Shown here one piece after another: positions 21,738 to 29,482 of a stretch of 30,141 nucleotides of DNA. Under the pieces are notes generated by a model. That model was not told where the DNA came from. It ran no database searches and saw only the letters and a program-made list of their open reading frames with translations. Origin of the DNA: Thermomicrobiales bacterium (GTDB taxonomy: Bacteria; Chloroflexota; Chloroflexia; Thermomicrobiales; UBA6265); the NCBI GenBank assembly GCA_020847015.1, contig JADLCW010000077.1, positions 1 through 30,141 of the forward strand. Reading direction: 5' to 3'. A program made the position numbers and the translations under genes. The number at the start of each line of letters is the position of its first letter. The stretch's first letter is position 1.

Positions 21738-23172
21738 CGTCGCGCACCGCGTCCTGCAAGATGGCGACATCGTCGGGCGTGGTCGACCAGTTGTCGAAGG
21801 CTGCCCGGATGGCAGCGCCGCCGCGCCAGGTCGTACCGGAGACGAACGCGCGGCCATCGCGTTGCAGGGCAACGACGGCTTCCCGGTTGAGCGCATCGCG
21901 CTCCGCACCGACGACGCCCTCTGGATCGAGGCGGAAGCAGACGATGTTGAGCGGAGCCGGCGCGACCAGCGTCAGATTCGGTTCGGCCGCGACCCAGCCG
22001 GCGAACGCGGCGGCGTTGTCGACGCAACGCTCCACGATGGCGCGGTATCCGGCGCGGCCCTCGGCGCGCAGTGCGCACCAGGCAGCCAGGGCGCGGAACC
22101 GACGCGACATCTCCGGCAGGTGCGTGAACGGGTCCCAGGGGGCATCAGAGTCGGGTGCGAGGTAGGCGGCGTCGACGGTGAAGGCCGCACGCAATGCGGC
22201 GGCGTCGCGCACGAAGGCGAATCCGCTGTCGTAGGGGACGTTGAGCCATTTGTGACCGTCGGCAGCGACGGAGTCGGCGCGCTCGATGCCGGACAGCAAT
22301 CCGCGCAATCGGGGCGAGGCCGCGGCGAACAACCCGAAGGCGGCATCGACATGGAGCCAGGCTCCGGCCGGGTGCGTGGCGCAGAGATCGGCAATAGCGG
22401 CGATCGGGTCGAACGCGCCGGAATTGACTTCGGCGGCATTGGCGATCACGATCGCCGGCCCTTCATGGCGAGCCAGCTCTTCGGCCAGCGCCAGCGGCTC
22501 GGCGCCGCCGGCTGGGGCGGGCAGGGTGATGACGCGAGCGCGCCCAAGCCCGAGCGTGGCAAGCGCCTTGCGGGCGCTGGCGTGAATTTCGGTGGTGGAG
22601 ATGACGGGGATCGGCGGCTGGCCGGCAAGACCGTCGCGGGCGGCATCGAACCCGAGCCGCTCGGCCGCCCATTGGCGAGCCGCCGCTAACCCGACCAGAT
22701 TCGCCATCGTGGCGCCGCTGGTGAGCGCACCGGCCCACTCGGCGGGCAAACCGAACAGCTCCTTCAGCCAGCGCAGCACGACATCTTCGGTAGACACTGC
22801 CGCCGGGCTGTTGAGCCAGGAGAATGCGTTTTGATCGATGGCCGCGGCGAGCCAGTCGCCGGCCAGCGCGGCCGGAGTGACGCCGCCGTTGACGAAGCCG
22901 AAAAAGCGCGGTCCGGGCGAAGCGACAATGCCCGGTTCGGCTCGCCTGAACCACTCGGCGATGGCGTCCTCGGGGGCGCAGCCGGTCTCCGGCAGCGGCG
23001 CATCGAGGCGAGCGGTCATCGCTGGCGGGTCGAGCCGGCGCGACACCGGACGGGTCGGCAGACTGGCGAGATAGTCGAGGGCGATCGCGTGGGCGCGATC
23101 CAGCGCCGCGGCGTAGCGGTCAACGGAGGCGGAGGGCGCGGCGCCGGCGGCGGATGGTCGAGGGTCGCTCAT
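21715..23172 (-). CDS. Group II PLP-dependent decarboxylase (aromatic amino acid/glutamate decarboxylase type)
   Basis: 485 residues from ATG 23172. The PLP lysine is Lys308 in AADGHKWLNVPYDSG, preceded by the Asp that pairs with the ring nitrogen in WLHVDAAFG. Early motifs such as SPGPRFFGFVNGG and LTSGATMANLVGL are the substrate and cofactor loops of pyridoxal-dependent decarboxylase group II (tyrosine, DOPA, tryptophan, glutamate or related enzymes). The substrate cannot be told. The ribosome-binding site is weak (AAAGG about 12 bases upstream). It shares a divergent intergenic region of about 180 bases with the amidase gene. Confidence 0.9.
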   Translation of the reverse strand: MSDPRPSAAGAAPSASVDRYAAALDRAHAIALDYLASLPTRPVSRRLDPPAMTARLDAPLPETGCAPEDAIAEWFRRAEPGIVASPGPRFFGFVNGGVTPAALAGDWLAAAIDQNAFSWLNSPAAVSTEDVVLRWLKELFGLPAEWAGALTSGATMANLVGLAAARQWAAERLGFDAARDGLAGQPPIPVISTTEIHASARKALATLGLGRARVITLPAPAGGAEPLALAEELARHEGPAIVIANAAEVNSGAFDPIAAIADLCATHPAGAWLHVDAAFGLFAAASPRLRGLLSGIERADSVAADGHKWLNVPYDSGFAFVRDAAALRAAFTVDAAYLAPDSDAPWDPFTHLPEMSRRFRALAAWCALRAEGRAGYRAIVERCVDNAAAFAGWVAAEPNLTLVAPAPLNIVCFRLDPEGVVGAERDALNREAVVALQRDGRAFVSGTTWRGGAAIRAAFDNWSTTPDDVAILQDAVRDVTRRLAG

Positions 23173-23280
23173 CGGACTGGAAACCTTTCTGGCTATGGGG
23201 CGGTTCTGAGCGCATCGTACCCGACCTCTGCCCTTCCCCGGTTCGATCCAGGCGGATGGATTCGGCGCCGCTGGTGGCTG

Positions 23281-23309
23281 GTGACAGGCTCTCCTTGGCC
23301 GGGTAGCAT
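23281..23309 (+). promoter_or_regulatory. Sigma-70-type promoter of the amidase gene
   Basis: -35 GTGACA (23281-23286), a spacer of exactly 17 bases, -10 TAGCAT (23304-23309). The expected start of transcription is about 23316, giving a leader of about 35 bases before ATG 23351. Confidence 0.6.
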
Positions 23310-23350
23310 GCGCCGGACCAGAAGGAATCCATCCGTGGAGGATGCATCGC

Positions 23351-24760
23351 ATGAACGACTGTGACGTCGCCTGGCTGTCGGCGACCGAACTTCGGGCGCG
23401 CTACGCGGCGCGGGAGTTGTCGCCGGTGGAGGTGACCGAGGCGCTGCTGACGCGGATCGAGCGCATCAACCCGTCGCTCAACGCCATCGTCACTGTGACG
23501 CCGGATCTGGCGCTGAAGCAGGCGCGGGCGGCCGAGCGCGCCTACCGCGACGGCGAGGCCGGGCTATTGGCGGGCGTGCCGATCACGATCAAGGATCTGA
23601 CGCCGACCAGGGGGATCCGCACCTCAATGGGATCGCTGCTCGACCCGGACTGGATTCCGGACGAGGATGCGCCCTTCGTGGAGGATGTCTACGCCGCCGG
23701 CGCGGTGCTGCTCGGCAAAACCAACACCCCGGAACTGGGGTGGAAGGGCGATTCCGGCAACCGGGTGTTTGGCCCTACCCATAACCCGTGGCGGCACGGC
23801 AAGACGGCCGGCGGCTCCAGCGGCGGGGCCGGAGCGGCCGTGGCGGCCGGACTGGGACCACTGTCGCAGGGGAGCGATGGAGCCGGGTCGATTCGCATTC
23901 CGGCCGGGTTCTGCGGCATCTTCGGCATCAAACCGTCATACGGACTGGTCCCGCAGTACCCGGCCAGCGCCGTTTGGGATCTCTCCCATATGGGGCCGAT
24001 GACGCGCACCGTGGCCGATTCGGCGCTGCTGCTGAATGTGGTCGCCAGAGCCGATGCGCGCGACCGCCTCTCGTGGTCGAGCGGCGTGGATTATCTGGCG
24101 GCCTGCGGAGGCGACATTCGTGGGCTGCGGGTGGCGTGGATGCCAGGGTTGGAAGGCGCGACGGTTGCCCCGGGGGTGATGGCCCCGATCGAGCGAGCGG
24201 CGCGCCGGTTCGAAGAATTGGGTTGCACGGTGGAGGACGTGAATCCGGATTTGCCGGCGGCGTGGCCGATGCTGGGCGCGATGTGGACGGCGGCGATGGC
24301 CGGGTACTTCCGGGGTCGGGAGGCAGCGGTGCGCGACGTGCTCGACCCGGGGCTGTTTGCCGTAGTCGAGCGCGGCGCGCGCATCGACGGAGCCGAACTG
24401 GCCGAGGCGCTCAATCGCCGCAACGACTACTACGAAGCGATGCGGCGCTTCATGGAGCCGTACGATTTGATCTTGACCCCGACGCTGCCGATCACCGCCT
24501 TCGACGCGGGTCAGGACGAGCCGCCGCGCCAAAATGCCGATGATGAAACGCCGCTGGATTGGACCCCCTACACCTACCCCTTCAACCTGACCGGGCAACC
24601 GGCGGCCACCGTACCGTGCGGTTTTGCCGACGATGGGTTGCCGGTGGGGCTTCAGATCGTGGGGCGATGGCACGACGACGCCACGGTGCTCCGGGCTGCG
24701 GCGAGCTTCGAGCGCGCCGCGCCGTGGGCCGACCACCGGCCGCCGCTGGAGCGTGTCTGA
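23351..24760 (+). CDS. Amidase-signature-family amidohydrolase
   Basis: 469 residues. ATG 23351 is preferred over ATG 23342 because the GGAGG at 23337-23341 would touch the latter, but is nine bases from the former. The Ser-cisSer-Lys triad of the amidase signature family is intact: Lys81 in PITIKDL, Ser156 in GGSSGG and nucleophile Ser180 in GSDGAGSIRIPA. The later segment MGPMTRTVADSALLL and the C-terminal LTGQPAATVPCG are also typical. These enzymes hydrolyse amides or act in GatA-like transamidation; the lack of gatB/gatC neighbours favours a free-standing amidase. The substrate is unknown. Confidence 0.92.
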   Translation: MNDCDVAWLSATELRARYAARELSPVEVTEALLTRIERINPSLNAIVTVTPDLALKQARAAERAYRDGEAGLLAGVPITIKDLTPTRGIRTSMGSLLDPDWIPDEDAPFVEDVYAAGAVLLGKTNTPELGWKGDSGNRVFGPTHNPWRHGKTAGGSSGGAGAAVAAGLGPLSQGSDGAGSIRIPAGFCGIFGIKPSYGLVPQYPASAVWDLSHMGPMTRTVADSALLLNVVARADARDRLSWSSGVDYLAACGGDIRGLRVAWMPGLEGATVAPGVMAPIERAARRFEELGCTVEDVNPDLPAAWPMLGAMWTAAMAGYFRGREAAVRDVLDPGLFAVVERGARIDGAELAEALNRRNDYYEAMRRFMEPYDLILTPTLPITAFDAGQDEPPRQNADDETPLDWTPYTYPFNLTGQPAATVPCGFADDGLPVGLQIVGRWHDDATVLRAAASFERAAPWADHRPPLERV

Positions 24761-24900
24761 GATGTGAAAAGCGGATTGCGATTGCATCTGCACGGTGGTC
24801 CGGAGCGGCTTCCCCGGTGAATCGACGACGCGTATCGTTTGGCCGGCGCAGTCGCCGGCGGCCGGGGGCAGCGCTTCGCGGCTCGCGGGGAGGACGGCGG

Positions 24901-25845
24901 ATGGATGATGAGAGCGATCGGCCGGGCGACGAGCGCGATGGGGCGTCTGCCGAACCACGCCCGATCGAGATCGCGCCCTCGCGCGGGGCCATCGATGCCG
25001 CGCGGCGGGTGGGAGAGTCGTTCCTGATCGCGATCGTCACCTCTACCGGATTGTATCTGATCGGGTGGGTGTACACAGCGTCCTACTACCAGCGGTTGTC
25101 GATCGAACCGACGGCGCTGGATTTTGCGCCGCCCTACGTTGCGCTGCAGGCGGTGCATGCGCTGTCGGGTTTGCTGCAATACCCTTCGATCTTGCTCCTG
25201 CTCTGGTTTCTTTATCATCTGTTGGTCCGGCCGCTGCGGCGCGTTCTTGGGCGAGCGGCCACGGCGCGCCTGCGCAATCTCCGGTTGCTGCCGGTCGTCG
25301 GCAACCTGATCCTGATCTCCCCGCTGCTCGTCCAGGCGTACCTCGCTCGCAGCCGCGAGGTAACCATCAATCCGATTTCGGTGATGGGCGAGATCGCCAG
25401 CATGTTGGAGAACGCGGCCGTCGTCCTGCTGGTGTACGCGATTTGGCTGGGTTGGGGACAGCGTACGACGCTGGTTGCGGCCGTGCGGGCGCGGCGGGTG
25501 CTGCCGATCGCGCTGATGTCGCTGGTGTACTTGCTGGCCGCCTTGTCGTCGACATCGGAAGCCGCGGACACGGCTGCCGTGATGCTGGTGACTGGCCAGG
25601 CCGACAACAGCCTGGAGGTGACGATCGCGCTCCGGGACGGGGTGGAACCCGCCTGGGGCGATCGTGAGCTGATCCTGGTGACGGTGCGCCAAGCGACCTA
25701 CTTCGTGGTCGGGCGCGAGCCGTTCCCGCCCGAATTGCGACCGACCTCCTGGATGGTTCCGGCGGCATCGGTGCAGTCGGCGCAGGTGCGTCGACTCAAT
25801 GACGCCGACCGGACCGTGACCGAGATGGTCGAGGACGGCGCGTAG
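24901..25845 (+). CDS. Polytopic membrane protein of unknown function
   Basis: 314 residues from ATG 24901 (GGGGAGG about seven bases upstream). A charged N-terminal tail of about 35 residues (MDDESDRPGDERDG) is followed by five hydrophobic segments: FLIAIVTSTGLYLIGWVY, SILLLLWFLYHLLV, LILISPLLVQAYLA, AVVLLVYAIWLGW and IALMSLVYLLAAL. After the last comes a soluble C-terminal domain of about 90 residues with beta-strand character (VMLVTGQADNSLEVTIALRDG, ELILVTVRQATYFVVG). The family is not recognised. The 140-base gap before it contains a small perfect hairpin GCCGGCG/CGCCGGC at 24842-24859 and nothing else obvious. Confidence 0.75.
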   Translation: MDDESDRPGDERDGASAEPRPIEIAPSRGAIDAARRVGESFLIAIVTSTGLYLIGWVYTASYYQRLSIEPTALDFAPPYVALQAVHALSGLLQYPSILLLLWFLYHLLVRPLRRVLGRAATARLRNLRLLPVVGNLILISPLLVQAYLARSREVTINPISVMGEIASMLENAAVVLLVYAIWLGWGQRTTLVAAVRARRVLPIALMSLVYLLAALSSTSEAADTAAVMLVTGQADNSLEVTIALRDGVEPAWGDRELILVTVRQATYFVVGREPFPPELRPTSWMVPAASVQSAQVRRLNDADRTVTEMVEDGA

Positions 25846-25924
25846 CCGCTGCGGCGTCGATCGTCGATCGTTTAGGGTCGTGATCCGCACCGGATCGCGC
25901 GGCGGACGTACGATGCGATGATGC

Positions 25925-25952
25925 GCGCCCGAGCCGGTTTGCGCTCGGGCGC
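25925..25952. terminator. Shared hairpin between converging genes
   Basis: GCGCCCGAGC/GCTCGGGCGC, a perfect 10-bp stem with an 8-base loop, lies between the plus-strand membrane-protein gene (ends 25845) and the minus-strand thrS (ends 25972). It can fold on either strand, so it may serve both. Neither side has a clear T-run. Confidence 0.55.
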
Positions 25953-25971
25953 GTCGAACATCTTGTCCGCG

Positions 25972-27813
25972 CTAGCCGGCCAATTCCGCGCGGGAGGCCA
26001 CCGCCTCGTGCTCGTCGACCTCGTCGAGGTAGAGCGAGCGAGTCGCATCGCGCTTGCGGATCATCTCGACCACATCGTCCACCGGCAGCGCTCCCAGATC
26101 GCGCCCGTTGCGCAGCCGCACGGCGACCGTGCCCGCTTCCACTTCGCGCTTGCCAATGACCAGCATGTAGGGGATCTTCTGAAGTTGAGCGTTGCGGATT
26201 TTGGCCTGCATTCGATCGCGGCTGTCGTCCACCTCGACCCGCAGTTCGGCGTCGATCAGCTTGTGTTCGATCTCGCGAGCAAACGGGATCTGATCGTTGG
26301 TGATGGGGATGATTTTCGCCTGCACCGGAGCCAGCCACACTGGAAAAGCTCCGGCATAGTGCTCGATCAGCCCGCCGACGAAGCGCTCCATCGACCCCAA
26401 CAGCGTGCGGTGGATCATTGCCGCCCGGTGGCGCTCGCCGTCCTCGCCGATATAGGTGACATCGAACCGCTCCGGCAGGTTGAAGTCAACCTGGATCGTC
26501 GGTCCGGTCCACTCCCGACCCAGCGCGTCGACCCACTTGATGTCGATCTTCGGTCCGTAGAAGGCTCCGCCCCCCTCGTCGATCTCGTAGGGGAGTCCGC
26601 GCGACTCCATCGCGCGCTTCCGGTCGTCCGTCGCGCGGCGCCAGACATCTTCCGCGCCAATCGACTTCTCCGGCCGCGTCGCCAGGTAGGCCCTGAACTG
26701 ATAGCCGAACACGTCGGCCATGTGGATCGCCAAGTCGAGGACGCCGCGCACCTCATCGACCACCTGTTCCGGCGTGCAGAAGATGTGGCTGTCGTCCTGC
26801 GTGAAACCGCGCACCCGCAGCATGCCGTGCAGCGTGCCGGAGCGCTCGTAGCGGTAGACCGTACCCAGTTCGGCCAAACGAATGGGCAGATCGCGATACG
26901 AATGCACCCGACTCTTGTAAATCATGATGTGGCCGGGGCAGTTCATCGGTTTGACATAGTAATCGACCTCGTCGATTGACATCGGGCTGTACATATTCTC
27001 GCCGTAGGTTTCCAGGTGCCCGGAAATCTGGTAGATCTTTTCGGAGGCGATATGCGGCGTGTAGACCAGATCGTAGCCACGCGCCAACTGCTCTTTCTGC
27101 TCGAACTGTTCGACCAGATAGCGGATCATGGCGCCCTTGGGGTGCCACAGAATCAGCCCCGAGCCGATCTCCTCGCTCACCGAGAAAAGATCCAGTTCGC
27201 GTCCCAACCGGCGGTGATCGCGTCGCTGCGCCTCTTCCAGGCGCTGCAGGTGCGCGTCCAGTTCCTCCTGGGTCGGCCAGGCTGTACCGTAGATGCGCTG
27301 CAGCATCGGCCGGTTCTCATCGCCGCGCCAGTAGGCCCCCGCGATGGAGAGCAGCTTGAAGGGGCCGATCTCGCTGGTGGCGGGCACATGCGGTCCGCGG
27401 CAGAGGTCGAGAAAGTGCCCCTGCTGGTACGTCGTGATGATCTCGTCTTCGGGCAGCGCCTCGATCAGCTCGACTTTGTACGGGTTTTCCCCGAAGATCT
27501 TCAACGCCTCGTCGCGGCTCACGACCGCGCGGGTGAACGGTTCCGCCTTGCCCTGATTGGCGTGCATGCGCTGCTCGATCTCGGCGAGGTCGTCCGGAGT
27601 CAGCGGGCGCGGCAGATCGAAGTCGTAGTAAAACCCATCCGCGATGGCCGGACCGATGCCGAACCGAGCGTCGGGGAACATTTCCTGGACTGCTTCGGCC
27701 ATCAGGTGAGCGGCGGAATGGCGCATGCGCGCCAGTTCGTAGGTGCGCGCATCACCTGCTTCCACTGCAATATCCATTTCGGCGATCTCGCCGCGCGCGT
27801 CTGTTGCCGCCAT
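25972..27813 (-). CDS. thrS: Threonyl-tRNA synthetase without TGS domain
   Basis: 613 residues from ATG 27813 (GAGAGGTGA just upstream). The enzyme attaches Thr to tRNA-Thr. The N-terminal editing domain is present, with H-x-x-x-H (His32, His36) and Cys138/His142 (LCRGPHVP), so mischarged Ser can be removed. The class II catalytic core holds zinc ligands Cys292 (MNCPGH), His343 (DDSHIF) and His468 (AMIHRT), with motif 2 around RYERSGTLHG. The anticodon-binding domain starts near LAPVQAKIIPI. The usual N-terminal TGS domain (about 60 residues) is absent: the protein opens almost directly at the editing domain, and no in-frame upstream extension fits, since the region is the T-box leader. A 25-residue Glu/Arg-rich tail follows the anticodon domain. 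Confidence 0.96.
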   Translation of the reverse strand: MAATDARGEIAEMDIAVEAGDARTYELARMRHSAAHLMAEAVQEMFPDARFGIGPAIADGFYYDFDLPRPLTPDDLAEIEQRMHANQGKAEPFTRAVVSRDEALKIFGENPYKVELIEALPEDEIITTYQQGHFLDLCRGPHVPATSEIGPFKLLSIAGAYWRGDENRPMLQRIYGTAWPTQEELDAHLQRLEEAQRRDHRRLGRELDLFSVSEEIGSGLILWHPKGAMIRYLVEQFEQKEQLARGYDLVYTPHIASEKIYQISGHLETYGENMYSPMSIDEVDYYVKPMNCPGHIMIYKSRVHSYRDLPIRLAELGTVYRYERSGTLHGMLRVRGFTQDDSHIFCTPEQVVDEVRGVLDLAIHMADVFGYQFRAYLATRPEKSIGAEDVWRRATDDRKRAMESRGLPYEIDEGGGAFYGPKIDIKWVDALGREWTGPTIQVDFNLPERFDVTYIGEDGERHRAAMIHRTLLGSMERFVGGLIEHYAGAFPVWLAPVQAKIIPITNDQIPFAREIEHKLIDAELRVEVDDSRDRMQAKIRNAQLQKIPYMLVIGKREVEAGTVAVRLRNGRDLGALPVDDVVEMIRKRDATRSLYLDEVDEHEAVASRAELAG

Positions 27814-27830
27814 GATGTCACCTCTCGAAA

Positions 27831-27875
27831 CAATAAAAAACCGGCCGCATCCCCCTGCAAGGGACGCCGGGCCGG
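27831..27875 (-). terminator. T-box terminator hairpin of the thrS leader
   Basis: On the minus strand, GCCGGCC...GCGTCCC pairs with GGGATGC...GGCCGG around a TTGCA-type loop, followed by TTTTTTATTG. The outer pairs are CCGGCC (27841-27846) with GGCCGG (27870-27875). It ends four bases before the thrS ribosome-binding site and competes with the T-box antiterminator. Confidence 0.88.
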
Positions 27876-28083
27876 CGTGGTTCCACCCCTGTTCCGACGC
27901 GTGTTGGCGCGTCGCTCGTTGCAGCTGATAACGGAGCTAACCGGAGCCTCCTGGCGCGGGATGCGCTCGGAAGTCGGCTCGCAGGTGGTGTTCGCCGGCG
28001 TCCGCTCCGGGCGCTTCTCTCAGCAGGTGAAGCGCCGCGCTGTCGGTGGTTTGCCGGTTACTCGTCCTGGTCGTCACCTTTCA
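27831..28083 (-). promoter_or_regulatory. T-box riboswitch leader of thrS (tRNA-Thr responsive)
   Basis: Read on the minus strand, the leader contains the landmarks of a T-box. In order: a GA-rich stem I start (GGACGAGTA), an AGAGA loop block, and a specifier region GAACACCACCTGCGAGC in which ACC (27987-27989) is the likely Thr codon. Then comes the stem III region block CCGTTATC, and finally the T-box sequence AGGGGTGGAACCACG (27876-27890). The bulge bases TGGA would pair with the 3' end UCCA of uncharged tRNA-Thr. It ends in a terminator (next entry). When uncharged tRNA-Thr binds, the antiterminator forms and thrS is transcribed. Confidence 0.92.
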
Positions 28084-28089
28084 AAGGAA

Positions 28090-28118
28090 AGGATAAAAGC
28101 CGGCCGAGTGCGTGTCAA
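28090..28118 (-). promoter_or_regulatory. Strong sigma-70 promoter of the T-box/thrS unit
   Basis: On the minus strand a perfect -35 TTGACA (28113-28118), a spacer of 17 bases, then -10 TATCCT (28090-28095). Transcription would start near 28083, exactly where the T-box begins. The -35 contains the TGA stop codon of the upstream carboxypeptidase gene. Confidence 0.82.
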
Positions 28119-29356
28119 TCGCCAGCGGAGTGCGGCTCGTGCCGCAGAAAGACGCGGGCGGCGGGGGCCAGGCAGATCGCCAGGGCGACGGCGACGACCA
28201 GCCACACCGGACGACCCGGCGCCGGTGGCGCGGCGAGTCCCGGAACCGGAGCGACTGGTTGCGGCTGCGACGGTGCAGCGGCTTCAGATGCCGGCTTTAC
28301 TTGCCGTGCGGCCGCCGGCGTGATGTCCGGCTCCGGAACCGCGGCCGCAGGGCGCCGATCTGGCGCAGGCGCCGCGCCGCCCGGCTTGCCCACGATGATC
28401 GCGCTGGAGGCCGTCCGCTGGATCTCCGCCGCATCCGGATCCAGGTAGCGAACGAACTGAGCCGAGGCGGGCGCCACCGTCTGCTGCGCCGTTTTGCGCG
28501 CGAACCCGTAGTCGAGCAGCGCGCGGTTATCCTCGTACCAGACATCAGGAGCCACCCCGTCGAGGGTGACGGCGATCATCGTGTCATCGCCGCGGCGGGC
28601 GACCTGCATTAGACAGAAGCCAGCGGTGTCGTCGTAGCCGGTTTTACCGCCGACCAGATCGTCGTAGTCATCCAACTCCTTGTTGGTGTTGGTCAGGCGG
28701 TAGCCCTCAATGTTGATCGTTTCGGCCGAGATGGCGGCCACGAACCGCGGATACTTGAGTGCGTACATGGTGAAGGCGGCGATGTCGTGGGCAGAGGAGT
28801 AATGATCGGGCACGCCCCAGCCGTCCGGATTGACCAGATGAGTTTCGCCGAGACCCATGTCGTGAATGCGCTGATTGGCGCGCTCCACAAAGCGGTCGAC
28901 CGCCCGGCCGTCATCGTCGCCGGGTTCGCCGCCGAGCACCCGCGCGACCGCCCGCGCGGCATCGTTGCCAGAGGGCACCAGCATGCCGTAGATCATTTCT
29001 TCCAGCGTGAAGGTTTCCCCGGGGCCGAATCCCACCTGGGTGGCTTCGAGACTCACCATATCGGCTTCGGAGGTGGTGATCTCGGTCCAGGCCGGGGCGC
29101 TCTCCAGCGCTTCGATGGAGGTGAAGATTTTGGTCAGGCTGGCCGGGGGGACGTGCTCGTGCGACCCGCGCTCGGCGAACACCTGCCCGGTGTCGGCGTC
29201 GATCACGATGTAGTAGCGAGAAACGATGTCGGGCAATACCGGTTCCGTCTCGGCTCCGCCTGAGGTGGGCGCCAGCATCCCCAGCACCAGCGCCAGAATG
29301 GCCGCCACGACCCATGCGCGCAGCGCCGCAATCGCTTGCACCGTTCCTCGCTCCAC
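28115..29356 (-). CDS. D-alanyl-D-alanine carboxypeptidase (DacA/S11-type penicillin-binding protein) with C-terminal anchor
   Basis: 413 residues from GTG 29356 (AGGGAG about six bases upstream). The protein has a signal/anchor helix (about residues 10-30). The active-site motifs of peptidase family S11 are all present: Ser73-x-x-Lys76 (PASLTKI), Ser129-Gly-Asn131 (PSGNDAA) and Lys238-Thr-Gly240 (GGKTGYDDTAG). It removes the terminal D-Ala from peptidoglycan stem peptides outside the membrane. A Pro/Ala-rich linker (about 330-380) leads to a C-terminal hydrophobic helix (VWLVVAVALAICLA) and a short basic tail, a single-helix anchor in place of the amphipathic tail of enterobacterial DacA. 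It precedes thrS on the same strand, but thrS has its own promoter. Confidence 0.93.
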   Translation of the reverse strand: MERGTVQAIAALRAWVVAAILALVLGMLAPTSGGAETEPVLPDIVSRYYIVIDADTGQVFAERGSHEHVPPASLTKIFTSIEALESAPAWTEITTSEADMVSLEATQVGFGPGETFTLEEMIYGMLVPSGNDAARAVARVLGGEPGDDDGRAVDRFVERANQRIHDMGLGETHLVNPDGWGVPDHYSSAHDIAAFTMYALKYPRFVAAISAETINIEGYRLTNTNKELDDYDDLVGGKTGYDDTAGFCLMQVARRGDDTMIAVTLDGVAPDVWYEDNRALLDYGFARKTAQQTVAPASAQFVRYLDPDAAEIQRTASSAIIVGKPGGAAPAPDRRPAAAVPEPDITPAAARQVKPASEAAAPSQPQPVAPVPGLAAPPAPGRPVWLVVAVALAICLAPAARVFLRHEPHSAGD

Positions 29357-29384
29357 CCTGCGCTCCCTGCATCTGCTGGGTGCG

Positions 29385-29414
29385 ATGCTAGTCAGCCGCT
29401 GCCGGGAGCGTCAA
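29385..29414 (-). promoter_or_regulatory. Promoter candidate for the carboxypeptidase gene
   Basis: On the minus strand -35 TTGACG (29409-29414), an 18-base spacer, then -10 TAGCAT (29385-29390), about 30 bases before the GTG start at 29356. Confidence 0.6.
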
Positions 29415-29482
29415 GATTACCGACAGGCGTCTTTCCCCGCAATGCGGGCGACTCGTGGCGAACCGGGCGCGTGGGAGCGTCG

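Noticed and set aside
23236..23256. tRNA T-arm look-alike (GGTTCGATCC)
   Set aside because: No acceptor stem, anticodon arm or CCA end around it; it is part of a divergent intergenic region.
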